31,668 nt of DNA. Origin: a virus. The translations under genes were made by a program, and so were the position numbers. Location of the stretch: positions 1 to 31,668 of the IMG/VR virus record IMGVR_UViG_3300045930_000011. One strand, given 5' to 3'. Below the pieces are notes generated by a model that searched no databases, was not told where the DNA came from, and worked only from the letters and a program-made list of their open reading frames with translations. Below, piece after piece: positions 24,925 to 31,650 of the stretch (the stretch's first letter is position 1; each line of letters begins with the position of its first letter).

Positions 24925-25164
24925 TTATTTTGCCCCGGTGGTCATTTTACCAGAAGCCTCCAGCGCTGCCTTCGCATAGCACGGGTAGCAATACTCGTCT
25001 AGCTTGTCGTAATGCTCCGCGCACTTGCCGAGAGCTGCCCACGCATCGCACGGCTGACGCGCTATGTATTCGAGCGCCGGGAGGGCGCGGACAGCGCGCC
25101 GCATCCAGCGGAGAGCCTGCTCCGAGATGATCGCGGGATAAGCTGCTTCAGGCACTTCGGGCAT
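24925..25164 (-). CDS. Small four-Cys protein, last gene of the minus operon
   Basis: A 79-residue protein. ATG 25164 is chosen because it overlaps the upstream stop as TAATG. A longer frame exists but shadows the neighbour. Residues 1-35 are helical, and C39, C48, C59 and C62 (with H51) form a possible metal-binding cluster, including CYPC. A short Lys-rich tail ends it. No family is recognised. As the last coupled gene of the replication operon it may be a DNA-binding or regulatory accessory. Confidence 0.55.
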   Translation of the reverse strand: MPEVPEAAYPAIISEQALRWMRRAVRALPALEYIARQPCDAWAALGKCAEHYDKLDEYCYPCYAKAALEASGKMTTGAK

Positions 25165-25484
25165 TAGATCATCCCCGCTGCTTGGAGCATGGCGACATAG
25201 TCTTCGTCTGGTGTCGGCGGCGGTGGCGGGAGGATTGCCTTTTGCCACATATCGAACAAGACAGCCATGTCTACGTAATAGAGCCCGTCACGGTCCGTCT
25301 TATTCTTGACGAAGGGGAAGATCAGCGACAGGTCTCGAAGAGAACGCTCGACCGCTTTGTATTCCTCCTTCGGATAGCAGAGCTTCTGAGGATTCACGGC
25401 ATACCAGACAGCGCCCGGCCCCCAGTAGCGGCGGCGCTCATTGGTCAGGAGGACATCCAGAACGGCTAGGTCGAGGTCGGTCAC
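25164..25484 (-). CDS. Small hypothetical protein, possibly winged-helix-like
   Basis: A 106-residue protein starting at GTG 25484, which overlaps the upstream TGA by four bases (GTGA). Helices TDLDLAVLDVLLTNER and YKAVERSLRDLSLIFPFV separated by a YWGPGAVWYAVNP turn, then DGLYYVDMAVLFDMWQKAI, suggest a small helix-turn-helix-like fold, but this is a weak inference. A five-Pro run (ILPPPPPTP) precedes an acidic tail. No catalytic residues are evident. Confidence 0.55.
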   Translation of the reverse strand: MTDLDLAVLDVLLTNERRRYWGPGAVWYAVNPQKLCYPKEEYKAVERSLRDLSLIFPFVKNKTDRDGLYYVDMAVLFDMWQKAILPPPPPTPDEDYVAMLQAAGMI

Positions 25485-25888
25485 TTCCCCTTCTCCTTCA
25501 TCTTCTCGATCGCGTCCATTAGCGGATCTGGCTCCGCGCAACCGCCCTCGATGAAGCACCTAAACTCTTCCTTGACGAGTCGGCACTCAGCCCGCGCCTG
25601 GTCTATTGCACGCGCCACCATCGGCGCGATACGTTCGCCTTCGGTGTAATCAATGCCACGATCTTCAAAGACGCTTTCTATCTCACCTATAGCCTCTTGA
25701 AGATTGGCGACATCAGCCCGCGCCTCGTCGCGCTCTTTTGCGAGTATGTCGATATTGTCGAGTAGGATTGTCAGCTCGGCTTCGGCGTGAGTGAAGTCGA
25801 GCGCGCGTCCGGCGTCGATCGCTGGCGAGCGCTCCAGCTTCCGCAGCTTATAAATGGCTTTCTCGAGCGCGTTCCTGAATTCGCTCAT
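25481..25888 (-). CDS. Coiled-coil hypothetical protein
   Basis: A 135-residue, charged, mostly helical protein. ATG 25888 is fixed by an ATGA overlap with the preceding gene; a longer frame upstream is discarded. Residues about 1-70 have heptad character (FRNALEKAIYKLRKLERS, LTILLDNIDILAKERDEAR). Cys residues near the C-terminus (CRLVKEEFRCFIEGGC) are of unknown use. No membrane segment or known domain is visible. Confidence 0.6.
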   Translation of the reverse strand: MSEFRNALEKAIYKLRKLERSPAIDAGRALDFTHAEAELTILLDNIDILAKERDEARADVANLQEAIGEIESVFEDRGIDYTEGERIAPMVARAIDQARAECRLVKEEFRCFIEGGCAEPDPLMDAIEKMKEKGK

Positions 25889-26073
25889 TTGTCCGCCTTC
25901 TTCGCGTGGAACTTCGCGATCTCGCGCTGCATGCCGGCGACCTTCCGCTCGAGTTGCGCGACCTTGTAGTCTAAGATGCTCAGCCTCCGCTCGACCGGCG
26001 CTTCCGGCTTCGCCATCACGCCCAGCGCGCCGAATCCGAGGATCATTAATGCTCCGAATATCATTGATTTCAT
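25885..26073 (-). CDS. Small signal-anchor coiled-coil protein
   Basis: A 62-residue protein. Residues 1-21 (MKSMIFGALMILGFGALGVMA) are a signal or membrane anchor, and residues about 27-58 form a basic amphipathic helix (LDYKVAQLERKVAGMQREI). AAAGGAG is correctly placed before the ATG. The design resembles a small spanin-like i-protein, but it lies in the early operon away from the endolysin, so a membrane role early in infection is equally possible. It is coupled to the next gene by ATGA. Confidence 0.62.
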   Translation of the reverse strand: MKSMIFGALMILGFGALGVMAKPEAPVERRLSILDYKVAQLERKVAGMQREIAKFHAKKADK

Positions 26074-26084
26074 TGTTCGCTCCT

Positions 26085-26300
26085 TTACCAGTAGGTACAG
26101 TCTTTAGCAAGTCCCGAGCCGTGACAGCACGGGCACTTGCCGACCTCGCCGGCATCGACTCCCATGCTCCAGTCACAGTTATTAACCGGGTCGTCGAGGT
26201 CGATGTCTACTCCGGCGATCAGATAGCCGTCGCCGCCACATTGCCAGCACTGATCGCGCTCGTCGTCGCTGCAATAGTCGAAGTCGTCGTCGGTCTCCAT
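26085..26300 (-). CDS. Acidic Cys-rich protein with two CXXCXGXG motifs
   Basis: A 71-residue, very acidic protein. It contains CWQCGGDG and CPCCHGSG, both exact CXXCXGXG motifs of the DnaJ zinc-binding module, at about residues 18-25 and 56-63, plus C10, C42 and C68. A two-motif set normally binds one zinc ion. No J domain is present. It may be a stand-alone zinc module acting on protein partners. GGAG precedes the ATG. Confidence 0.65.
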   Translation of the reverse strand: METDDDFDYCSDDERDQCWQCGGDGYLIAGVDIDLDDPVNNCDWSMGVDAGEVGKCPCCHGSGLAKDCTYW

Positions 26301-26339
26301 CTCAAGTGCTCCACAATCGCAGGGTAATTGCTAACACGC

Positions 26340-26708
26340 TCATTTGCTGTATTGATTCCTTTTCGGCTGCTTCCTTTTCCCCGTCTTCCAGTGGTGTCGC
26401 GAGTGGCAACTTGCGCAAAGCGTTTGGAGATTGGACAGGTTGCCGTTTGTGTAATCTCCATCCATGTGATGTACATGCAGCTTCTCGACAGCACCGCAAT
26501 GCTCGCATGCGGGTCCTCGGTAGTGCTGTGCGCGATGCTTGTGTGCAGAATACGAGGCGTCAGGCTTGCGCCTTGCAAAGCGTGAGCACTTGTCTGAACA
26601 AAAGCGACGACGCTTATAAAAATACGGCACCAACTTCCGGCGGGGTATTAGTTCGCCGCAAGATTCGCAGTAGCGCGGAGACACAGGCTGGAGCGGCCTC
26701 TGCTTCAT
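26340..26708 (-). CDS. HNH endonuclease
   Basis: A 122-residue nuclease. The HNH core is CEHCGAVEKLHVHHMDGDYTNG followed by NLSNLQTLCASCHSRHH, giving H80-H81, N93 and H102 with structural CXXC pairs at C68/C71 and C98/C101. An N-terminal second zinc-like cluster (CESC ... CSDKC) precedes it. ATG 26708 overlaps the upstream TGA (ATGA); an ATG 30 bases upstream would enter the neighbour. HNH proteins serve in phage packaging, homing or DNA metabolism. Being in the replication operon, not next to terminase, it leaves the role open. Confidence 0.85.
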   Translation of the reverse strand: MKQRPLQPVSPRYCESCGELIPRRKLVPYFYKRRRFCSDKCSRFARRKPDASYSAHKHRAQHYRGPACEHCGAVEKLHVHHMDGDYTNGNLSNLQTLCASCHSRHHWKTGKRKQPKRNQYSK

Positions 26709-26899
26709 GGCTTTCTCCAGCCATTTGCGTCTTTGCACGTCGCGAAGTGCGAGACGTGCCGCTTGTGATCGAAGTGCAAGTCGTCGCCAAGTTCTACCGT
26801 CTCGGCGTTAACGGGAACGTTCTTGCCCGTGCTGCTCTTCATCCACAAAATTTGATACCCGCAACTGCGGCATTGTGACGGCGTTAATTTTTCGGTCAT
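26705..26899 (-). CDS. Small zinc-ribbon-like protein
   Basis: A 64-residue protein with CRSCGYQILWM near the N-terminus (C10, C13) and H51/C55 near the C-terminus. It follows the pattern of small phage proteins that read C..C....W....GK..PV....H...C. GAGGAGGGGAG before the ATG is one of the strongest ribosome sites in the operon. ATG 26899 overlaps the upstream stop. Function unknown; metal binding is inferred from spacing. Confidence 0.62.
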   Translation of the reverse strand: MTEKLTPSQCRSCGYQILWMKSSTGKNVPVNAETVELGDDLHFDHKRHVSHFATCKDANGWRKP

Positions 26900-27099
26900 C
26901 TCCCCTCCTCTGCAAACAGCGCATTGCAAGCGCCGTTAAGCGCGAACCCCGGCGCCTTCTCCGAGCGCCCTTGATACTTCCGGTCAATGACGCAGTACCA
27001 GCGCGTCAACGATTCCTTGAACTCGACGGAGTGACCGCGCATTCGAAGGAATGCCACCGTCTCGCGGTGCGAGAGGCTCAGCTCCTTTGGGTCGCTCAT
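26896..27099 (-). CDS. Small basic hypothetical protein
   Basis: A 67-residue protein coupled at both ends by ATGA overlaps, directly after the helicase-methyltransferase gene. LSLSHRETVAFLRMRGHSVEF and LTRWYCVIDRKYQG suggest a helix plus small beta segment. No motif identifies it. Its position next to the fusion gene makes a shared DNA-processing role possible, without direct evidence. Confidence 0.5.
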   Translation of the reverse strand: MSDPKELSLSHRETVAFLRMRGHSVEFKESLTRWYCVIDRKYQGRSEKAPGFALNGACNALFAEEGR

Positions 27100-29324
27100 G
27101 CGCTCTCACCTTCGCCCTCGGCTACAGGGAAGATACTCAACTGCCCGCCGCTCTCGGCGGCTCGCTGAAGGTGCCCGCATGCCACCTTCCAGTAACTGTC
27201 CTTCAGTTCGATTCCGACGAACTGACGCCCCTCGCGCAGAGCGACATATCCTTCCGAGCCGATGCCAGCGAACGGAGATAACACGAGGTCCTTGGGATTC
27301 GTCCAGAGCTTCAGAGCCCGCTCAATCACTCCAAGCTGTAACGGGCAGATATGCTTTTCGTCGTCATCGTCGCGCGCCTCTCGGAATTCGAGCGTATCCG
27401 ATGCGTTGATGTCGAACCAGACAGGCGACGCGTATCGCTGCCAGAGTGCCACGGGAAAGGTCTCATTCGTATGTGTAATGCGATCTGGATTGTCACCGGG
27501 CGCCCGCATCGTGACCAGGTAATCTGGTATCCCCTGCCGACACATAGCGCTGTCCTTCTTTAGCTGCTTGTGTAGCAAACCGAGCGCCTTCGTGCGATGG
27601 ACTGCCGTAACTGGATCTTTCCAGATGACCACCTCCGAGTGATATATCCAGCCAGCGGCCATAAACATCTGGATCAGGAGCCCCCGGAAGTCCGTCAAGC
27701 CTATGACGCCGTCTCGCATCTTAGAGGTTGGCAGATTCATGCAATGGAACGACAGTAGCCGTCCCGGCTTCGTCACGCGCAGCAATTCCGGGACCAGGAA
27801 CTTGAAATGTTCGTAGAATTCGCTATGCGTGCGCGCATTCCCCATATCGCGCTCTGAATTCGAGTAAGCATACAGATTCGCGAATGGTGGCGAAAAAATG
27901 GTGTAGTCAATCGAGTGGCTTGGTATCGTCTGGATGACCTCAACGCAGTCGCCTAGATTCATCGTCCAGCCGCGCCCGGTCGCCGTCCTCTCTTCATACG
28001 CGCAGTCATCCCGCTGGGCGCCTGACACGTTCTCTATCATGTTTTCTTTCATGCTCTCCACCATTGCCGCTGCCATGCGCTTCGCGTCCTCCTCTTTCCG
28101 TTCTATGTTCCTGAGTACCGCGCGCTCCGTGTCACTGATAACGACGTAGCAGTTAACCGGCTTCGTCTGCCCGAAGCGCCAGCATCGCCGCAAAGCTTGA
28201 TAGAACTGCTCGTAAGAATCCGAGAGTCCGAAGAAGACGACGTTATTGCAGTGCTGCCAATTCATGCCCCACCCGCAGATCGACGGCTTACTTATCATGC
28301 GCTTGAACTCGCCGGCAGCGAATCCGAGCATCCGACCTTTCTTATCTTCAAGAGAATCAGAGCCAGCTATTTGAACGGCATCCGGGAGCAACTCCTCAAT
28401 GAGATCGCCCTCGGCGTTAAGATTGCACCAAATAAGCCACGGCTCTTGGCTCTTCTTCACGAGATCGGCGACCGCCTGGGCGCGTAATTCAATGGTAGCC
28501 TTACGTGCGTCCCGACGTTCCGCGAGTGTCTGCGCCTCTAGATTGAACAGGAGTCCCCGCTCATGCGCTGCCTCATTGTCGGACTCAACGACAATATGCT
28601 TGATGCGTAGGTCCGGCAGTATGAAGTTCTCGTCAGAGAATCCGAGATCGCTCGGCTTTTGAATCATCACCGCCCATGATGCGACCCACTTCCAGAAGGC
28701 TCCGGCGCCGTGTCCTTTGAGCGCCCATTGCTGCGTCTCGCCTCCGTCATGCACGAAGAAGGTAGCTAACATCTCGGTTCGAGTCATGATGCCCAAGAAC
28801 TCGGCATGATTCCCTAATTCCATATAGTCATTTGGCGCCGGCGTAGCGGTGCAAGCGAGCCGGTATGGCGTCTCCTGGAAGGCTTCAATTAGTCGCGTGC
28901 GCGTCTTTCCGTCGAATGCTTTCAATATGCTGGATTCGTCCAGCACGACGCCGGCGAAGTCAGCGGGATTGAAGTGCTCGAGCATCTCGTAATTAGTGAT
29001 GACTATCCGGTCCGGAGCATGTCCGGTCCGGTCATACACGAGCGGAATGTCGAAGCGGGCGCCCTCCATCACGGTCTGCTCTGCGACCGCAAGCGGAGCG
29101 AGGATCAGCACGCGCCCCAGTATATGGCGCGCCCATTCCAATTGCATAAGCGTCTTACCCATGCCACAGTCGGCGAAGATAGCAGCGCGTCCGCGCCTTA
29201 ACGCCCATCGGACGATTACGTTCTGGAAATCAAACAGTTGGGATTGCAGAGCTTCCGCTGGCTCAATGCCGGTCGGAGGCTGGACGATAGCTTTACCCGC
29301 TAGGAAGTCTTGATATGTTCTCAC
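27096..29324 (-). CDS. SF2 helicase fused to a DNA methyltransferase
   Basis: A 742-residue two-domain protein. Residues about 25-400 are an SF2 (SNF2-like) helicase: Walker A ADCGMGKT (51-58), motif II LDESS (128-132), motif III TATP (159-162), and motif VI QALRRCWRFGQ (376-386). Residues about 455-720 are an amino-methyltransferase with motif order IV then I: catalytic SPPF (478-481), and AdoMet loop FAGIGS (685-690) followed by VGIEL. The SPP form suggests N4-cytosine or N6-adenine methylation; the base and site cannot be read. The start is a GTG overlapping the upstream TGA (GTGA). No nuclease domain is visible. A likely role is protective or regulatory modification coupled to translocation or unwinding. 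Confidence 0.88.
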   Translation of the reverse strand: MRTYQDFLAGKAIVQPPTGIEPAEALQSQLFDFQNVIVRWALRRGRAAIFADCGMGKTLMQLEWARHILGRVLILAPLAVAEQTVMEGARFDIPLVYDRTGHAPDRIVITNYEMLEHFNPADFAGVVLDESSILKAFDGKTRTRLIEAFQETPYRLACTATPAPNDYMELGNHAEFLGIMTRTEMLATFFVHDGGETQQWALKGHGAGAFWKWVASWAVMIQKPSDLGFSDENFILPDLRIKHIVVESDNEAAHERGLLFNLEAQTLAERRDARKATIELRAQAVADLVKKSQEPWLIWCNLNAEGDLIEELLPDAVQIAGSDSLEDKKGRMLGFAAGEFKRMISKPSICGWGMNWQHCNNVVFFGLSDSYEQFYQALRRCWRFGQTKPVNCYVVISDTERAVLRNIERKEEDAKRMAAAMVESMKENMIENVSGAQRDDCAYEERTATGRGWTMNLGDCVEVIQTIPSHSIDYTIFSPPFANLYAYSNSERDMGNARTHSEFYEHFKFLVPELLRVTKPGRLLSFHCMNLPTSKMRDGVIGLTDFRGLLIQMFMAAGWIYHSEVVIWKDPVTAVHRTKALGLLHKQLKKDSAMCRQGIPDYLVTMRAPGDNPDRITHTNETFPVALWQRYASPVWFDINASDTLEFREARDDDDEKHICPLQLGVIERALKLWTNPKDLVLSPFAGIGSEGYVALREGRQFVGIELKDSYWKVACGHLQRAAESGGQLSIFPVAEGEGESA

Positions 29325-29515
29325 TGCTTATACCCCAGTTGCCGAAGCAGCCAGCCCCGCTCTTCCCAGTCCTTCGGTGACGGATTCCACTCGTCCATAC
29401 CGAGCGAGCGGACGAAGCGCCGCGACTCCGGGCTCGGCACCGCCTCCGGCATCGTCGCGATCGCTAGGCAGATCGCGGAGACCGCTAACAATACTTGGAT
29501 CTTTCGCGCGCTCAT
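29321..29515 (-). CDS. Small signal-peptide/anchor protein
   Basis: A 64-residue protein. The N-terminus (about 5-22, KIQVLLAVSAICLAIA) is a signal or anchor, followed by a charged, Trp-containing tail (RSLGMDEWNPSPKDWEERGW). It is locked between the ribbon-helix-helix gene and the fusion gene by 4-base overlaps on both sides. No family is recognised. Its envelope targeting is visible; its function is not. Confidence 0.58.
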   Translation of the reverse strand: MSARKIQVLLAVSAICLAIATMPEAVPSPESRRFVRSLGMDEWNPSPKDWEERGWLLRQLGYKQ

Positions 29516-29724
29516 TCCGTCACCCCAGTCGGATCGAACGTGTAGTCGGTTGGCGGCGACTGCGCGATGGGCGGGCGCACTGGATGATTCCGGGTGAAAT
29601 TCTCGATATAGCGACGGATCGCTTCTCGCACGAGATCGGACCTCGTCCGGTGCTCAGCCTGGGCGATCTCATCCATGCGCTCGAGCATGGGTGAAGGTAT
29701 GGCGATCAGAATCTTTCGTGGCAT
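29512..29724 (-). CDS. Ribbon-helix-helix DNA-binding protein
   Basis: A 70-residue protein. Residues about 3-42 match the Arc/CopG-type fold: a short beta strand (KILIAIPSPML), helix 1 (ERMDEIAQAEH), the TRSDLVREAI turn and helix 2 (RRYIENF), then a disordered Pro-rich tail. Such proteins dimerise and bind operator DNA, often repressing their own operon or acting as antitoxin-like regulators. It lies 15 bases after the helicase gene. I saw no clear operator palindrome beside it. Confidence 0.8.
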   Translation of the reverse strand: MPRKILIAIPSPMLERMDEIAQAEHRTRSDLVREAIRRYIENFTRNHPVRPPIAQSPPTDYTFDPTGVTE

Positions 29725-29739
29725 TGTCCTAACTCCCCT

Positions 29740-31137
29740 CTAGTCTTCTGGTGCATATCCGCTCTCGCCGCGCTTATATTTGCTTGGCTTCGCGGGCTCG
29801 GCCGGTGGCCGAAAGTTGTATTCGAGATCGAAGAATCCCGCATACTCTGGAACGAACTTTATGTAGGCCGTGTCTTTCGGACCGTTCCGCTGCTTCAAGA
29901 TGATCGCCTCGGCGACTTCCTTCGGCCAGGTCTCGTCATACTCCGCATGCTGATGGAGACCGATCACGAGGTCGGCGTCTTCTTCGATCGCGCCGGACTC
30001 CTTCAGGTCGAACAAAGTCGGGCGCTTATTCGGCCGCCTGCCGGTCTCTCTATTGAGCTGCGAAAGGGCGACGACTGGAACCCCCCAGCGCTTCGCGCAG
30101 CGCTTAAGCGCTTTCGTACATTCCGACAAGAACTCGTGCCGTTTTTGTGTCTCTGGTCCGCTCATCAATTGCAAGTAGTCGACGAAGACCGCGGCTACCT
30201 TCTTCCCCTGCGCGAAGAGCTTATCGACAGCCGCCTCGATGCGAGCGACCGACATGCCACTATCGTCGAAGATATCGATCGGAAGTCGCGAGAACTTGTC
30301 CGTCGTCACGACCAGGGCGTCCGCCTCTTCCTTCGTCAACTTCCCGGACCGGAGCGAATTCCCGTTGATACGTCCTATGCGGGCCATGAATCGCTCGCCG
30401 ATCTCCCGGCTCGTCATCTCCAAACTAAAGAACGCGACGCGCTGGCGTAGCACGCTTGCTATATGCTCCGCCACTCCGACCGCGAAGCCGGTCTTCCCGA
30501 CGCTCGGTCTCGCCGCGATAATGATCAAGTTCCCTGGATGGAATCCATACGTCAAGGATTGCACCGCCCCCAGCCCGATCGGGATGCCGCTCGGACCTTT
30601 CTCCGTGCGGTCGAGAATATCGTTAAACACTGAATGAGCTAACTCCTCAGTGGAGAGATGCCCATCGCCGAGCGCACGCTTCGCGAGTTCCTGGAGCTTC
30701 ATCCCGGCAATGGTCAGCACCTCTTCGGAGCCGTCCGCTTCGAGTTCGCCCTGGTGTAACTCTTTCCCGAGCGTCCGGATTCCGCGACGGACAGCCATCT
30801 CCTTGATCTCTCTCGCATAAAACGGGATCAGGGACGGCGGTCCGCCAACGGTGCAAAGTTCGGTCAGATACGCGCGACCGCCGACAAGATCCAATTGCTC
30901 CGCGCCGCGTAAATACTGCGAGACTGTGCTCGGATGGATCGGGTCGTCAACTGATCGAAGGTCTATCATCGCTTGATAAATGAGTCCGTGAGTCTTCCGA
31001 TAAAAGTCGCTAATTTCCAAGTCGCCGGCAATTGCCGACAGCGCGTCCGGGTCTGTAAATAGGGCGCCTAAGAGCAACTGCTCGCAGTCCGTCGCCTCTG
31101 GTGGCAGGGGTTGGCCGTTCCCGTTGTCGTCTGACAC
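29740..31137 (-). CDS. dnaB: Replicative DNA helicase, DnaB-like
   Basis: A 465-residue hexameric helicase that unwinds the replication fork and probably recruits host primase and polymerase, since neither is encoded here. The N-terminal primase-interaction domain (about 12-120: CEQLLLGALFTDPDAL) is followed by the RecA-like core: Walker A ARPSVGKT (209-216), catalytic E240 in SLEM, Walker B VFVDYLQLM (D320), motif 3 QLNRE (360-364) and motif 4 region DLKESGAIEEDADLV. The start is GTG 31137, with AAGGA about ten bases upstream. It is the largest undisputed replication gene in the window. Confidence 0.95.
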   Translation of the reverse strand: MSDDNGNGQPLPPEATDCEQLLLGALFTDPDALSAIAGDLEISDFYRKTHGLIYQAMIDLRSVDDPIHPSTVSQYLRGAEQLDLVGGRAYLTELCTVGGPPSLIPFYAREIKEMAVRRGIRTLGKELHQGELEADGSEEVLTIAGMKLQELAKRALGDGHLSTEELAHSVFNDILDRTEKGPSGIPIGLGAVQSLTYGFHPGNLIIIAARPSVGKTGFAVGVAEHIASVLRQRVAFFSLEMTSREIGERFMARIGRINGNSLRSGKLTKEEADALVVTTDKFSRLPIDIFDDSGMSVARIEAAVDKLFAQGKKVAAVFVDYLQLMSGPETQKRHEFLSECTKALKRCAKRWGVPVVALSQLNRETGRRPNKRPTLFDLKESGAIEEDADLVIGLHQHAEYDETWPKEVAEAIILKQRNGPKDTAYIKFVPEYAGFFDLEYNFRPPAEPAKPSKYKRGESGYAPED

Positions 31138-31150
31138 CGCTCATCAATCC

Positions 31151-31252
31151 TTATCCCTCGAAGTCCCCGCCCGGTGCTATGTAATCGTCGATCCAGCTCG
31201 CGAGCGCAACCACGATCGCGATGACAACGGCCGCTAATAACCACGTCGTCAT
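31151..31252 (-). CDS. 33-residue single-span membrane peptide
   Basis: A very short gene. ATG 31252 has AAGGAAGG upstream; an in-frame ATG six codons earlier lacks one. Residues 3-20 (TWLLAAVVIAIVVALASW) form one membrane span, followed by an acidic tail (DDYIAPGGDFEG). It is coupled by ATGA to the next-upstream gene and ends 13 bases before dnaB. No function is assigned. Confidence 0.5.
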   Translation of the reverse strand: MTTWLLAAVVIAIVVALASWIDDYIAPGGDFEG

Positions 31253-31383
31253 GATTCGCCTTCCTTCCATGTGTCGCGGATCGCGTCATAAGTGGCGTCA
31301 TATACTGCGCTCTTAATCAGCCAATAAACACTCGCGACGAACAAGCATCCAGCGGAAATACAAAGCACGAAGTCTTGAATCAT
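31249..31383 (-). CDS. 44-residue membrane peptide
   Basis: ATG 31383 has TGGAG about nine bases upstream. Residues 3-24 (QDFVLCISAGCLFVASVYWL) form one membrane span, then a charged helix (YDATYDAIRDTWKEG). It overlaps the downstream peptide gene by ATGA, and may be the first reliable gene of the minus operon, or second if the 31380-31592 frame is real. Function unknown. Confidence 0.5.
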   Translation of the reverse strand: MIQDFVLCISAGCLFVASVYWLIKSAVYDATYDAIRDTWKEGES

Positions 31384-31592
31384 TCGTCTGACTCCAGGAA
31401 CTCAACAATTAATAACCAGGGCGCGCCGACAGCCAGGCAGACGGGAATAACATCTGTGATGAGCGAAGCAATGCGAGTGAGTGACGTGTTAGCCCGCCTC
31501 GGCAGAGCGATCGAAAGGATCGAAGCCGAGCAAAAAATTAGACACCGCTTGATCGACGAGATGATCGTCGCCAGTTTAAACATTGGACTCAC
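31380..31592 (-). CDS. Possible 70-residue membrane protein, conflicts with an opposite-strand ORF
   Basis: The frame ends with the ATGA overlap typical of this operon, and its last 30 residues (VIPVCLAVGAPWLLIVEFL then ESDE) look like a genuine membrane span and tail. The N-terminal half lies opposite a plausible plus-strand gene and may be its shadow. No convincing ribosome site was found for its start. If real, the operon begins at or beyond 31592. Confidence 0.38.
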   Translation of the reverse strand: MSPMFKLATIISSIKRCLIFCSASILSIALPRRANTSLTRIASLITDVIPVCLAVGAPWLLIVEFLESDE

Positions 31593-31650
31593 CGCTCTCG
31601 CTACTTCGGAACCCGCTCCCCGCCCTCGTCGGCGAAGCGATCGGCTGTGA
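31459..31650 (+). CDS. Possible 63-residue helical protein at the window edge
   Basis: Frame from ATG 31459 (a second ATG at 31471) reads VSDVLARLGRAIERIEAEQK and RHRLIDEMIVASLNIGL, an amphipathic helical protein with an Arg-rich tail. Codon use matches the phage's other genes. It has no strong ribosome site and overlaps the opposite-strand frame at 31380-31592, so only one is likely real. If real it would be the first gene of a rightward, divergent transcript. Confidence 0.42.
   Translation: MSEAMRVSDVLARLGRAIERIEAEQKIRHRLIDEMIVASLNIGLTALATSEPAPRPRRRSDRL

Noticed and set aside
26296-26342. 13-codon frame between the HNH and CXXCXGXG genes
   Set aside because: Too short, no ribosome site of its own beyond chance, and no coupling evidence.
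26306-26878. 190-codon plus-strand frame across the HNH region
   Set aside because: It overlaps the HNH and zinc-ribbon genes, whose motifs and coupled starts are clear, and its translation is Cys/Arg-rich shadow sequence.
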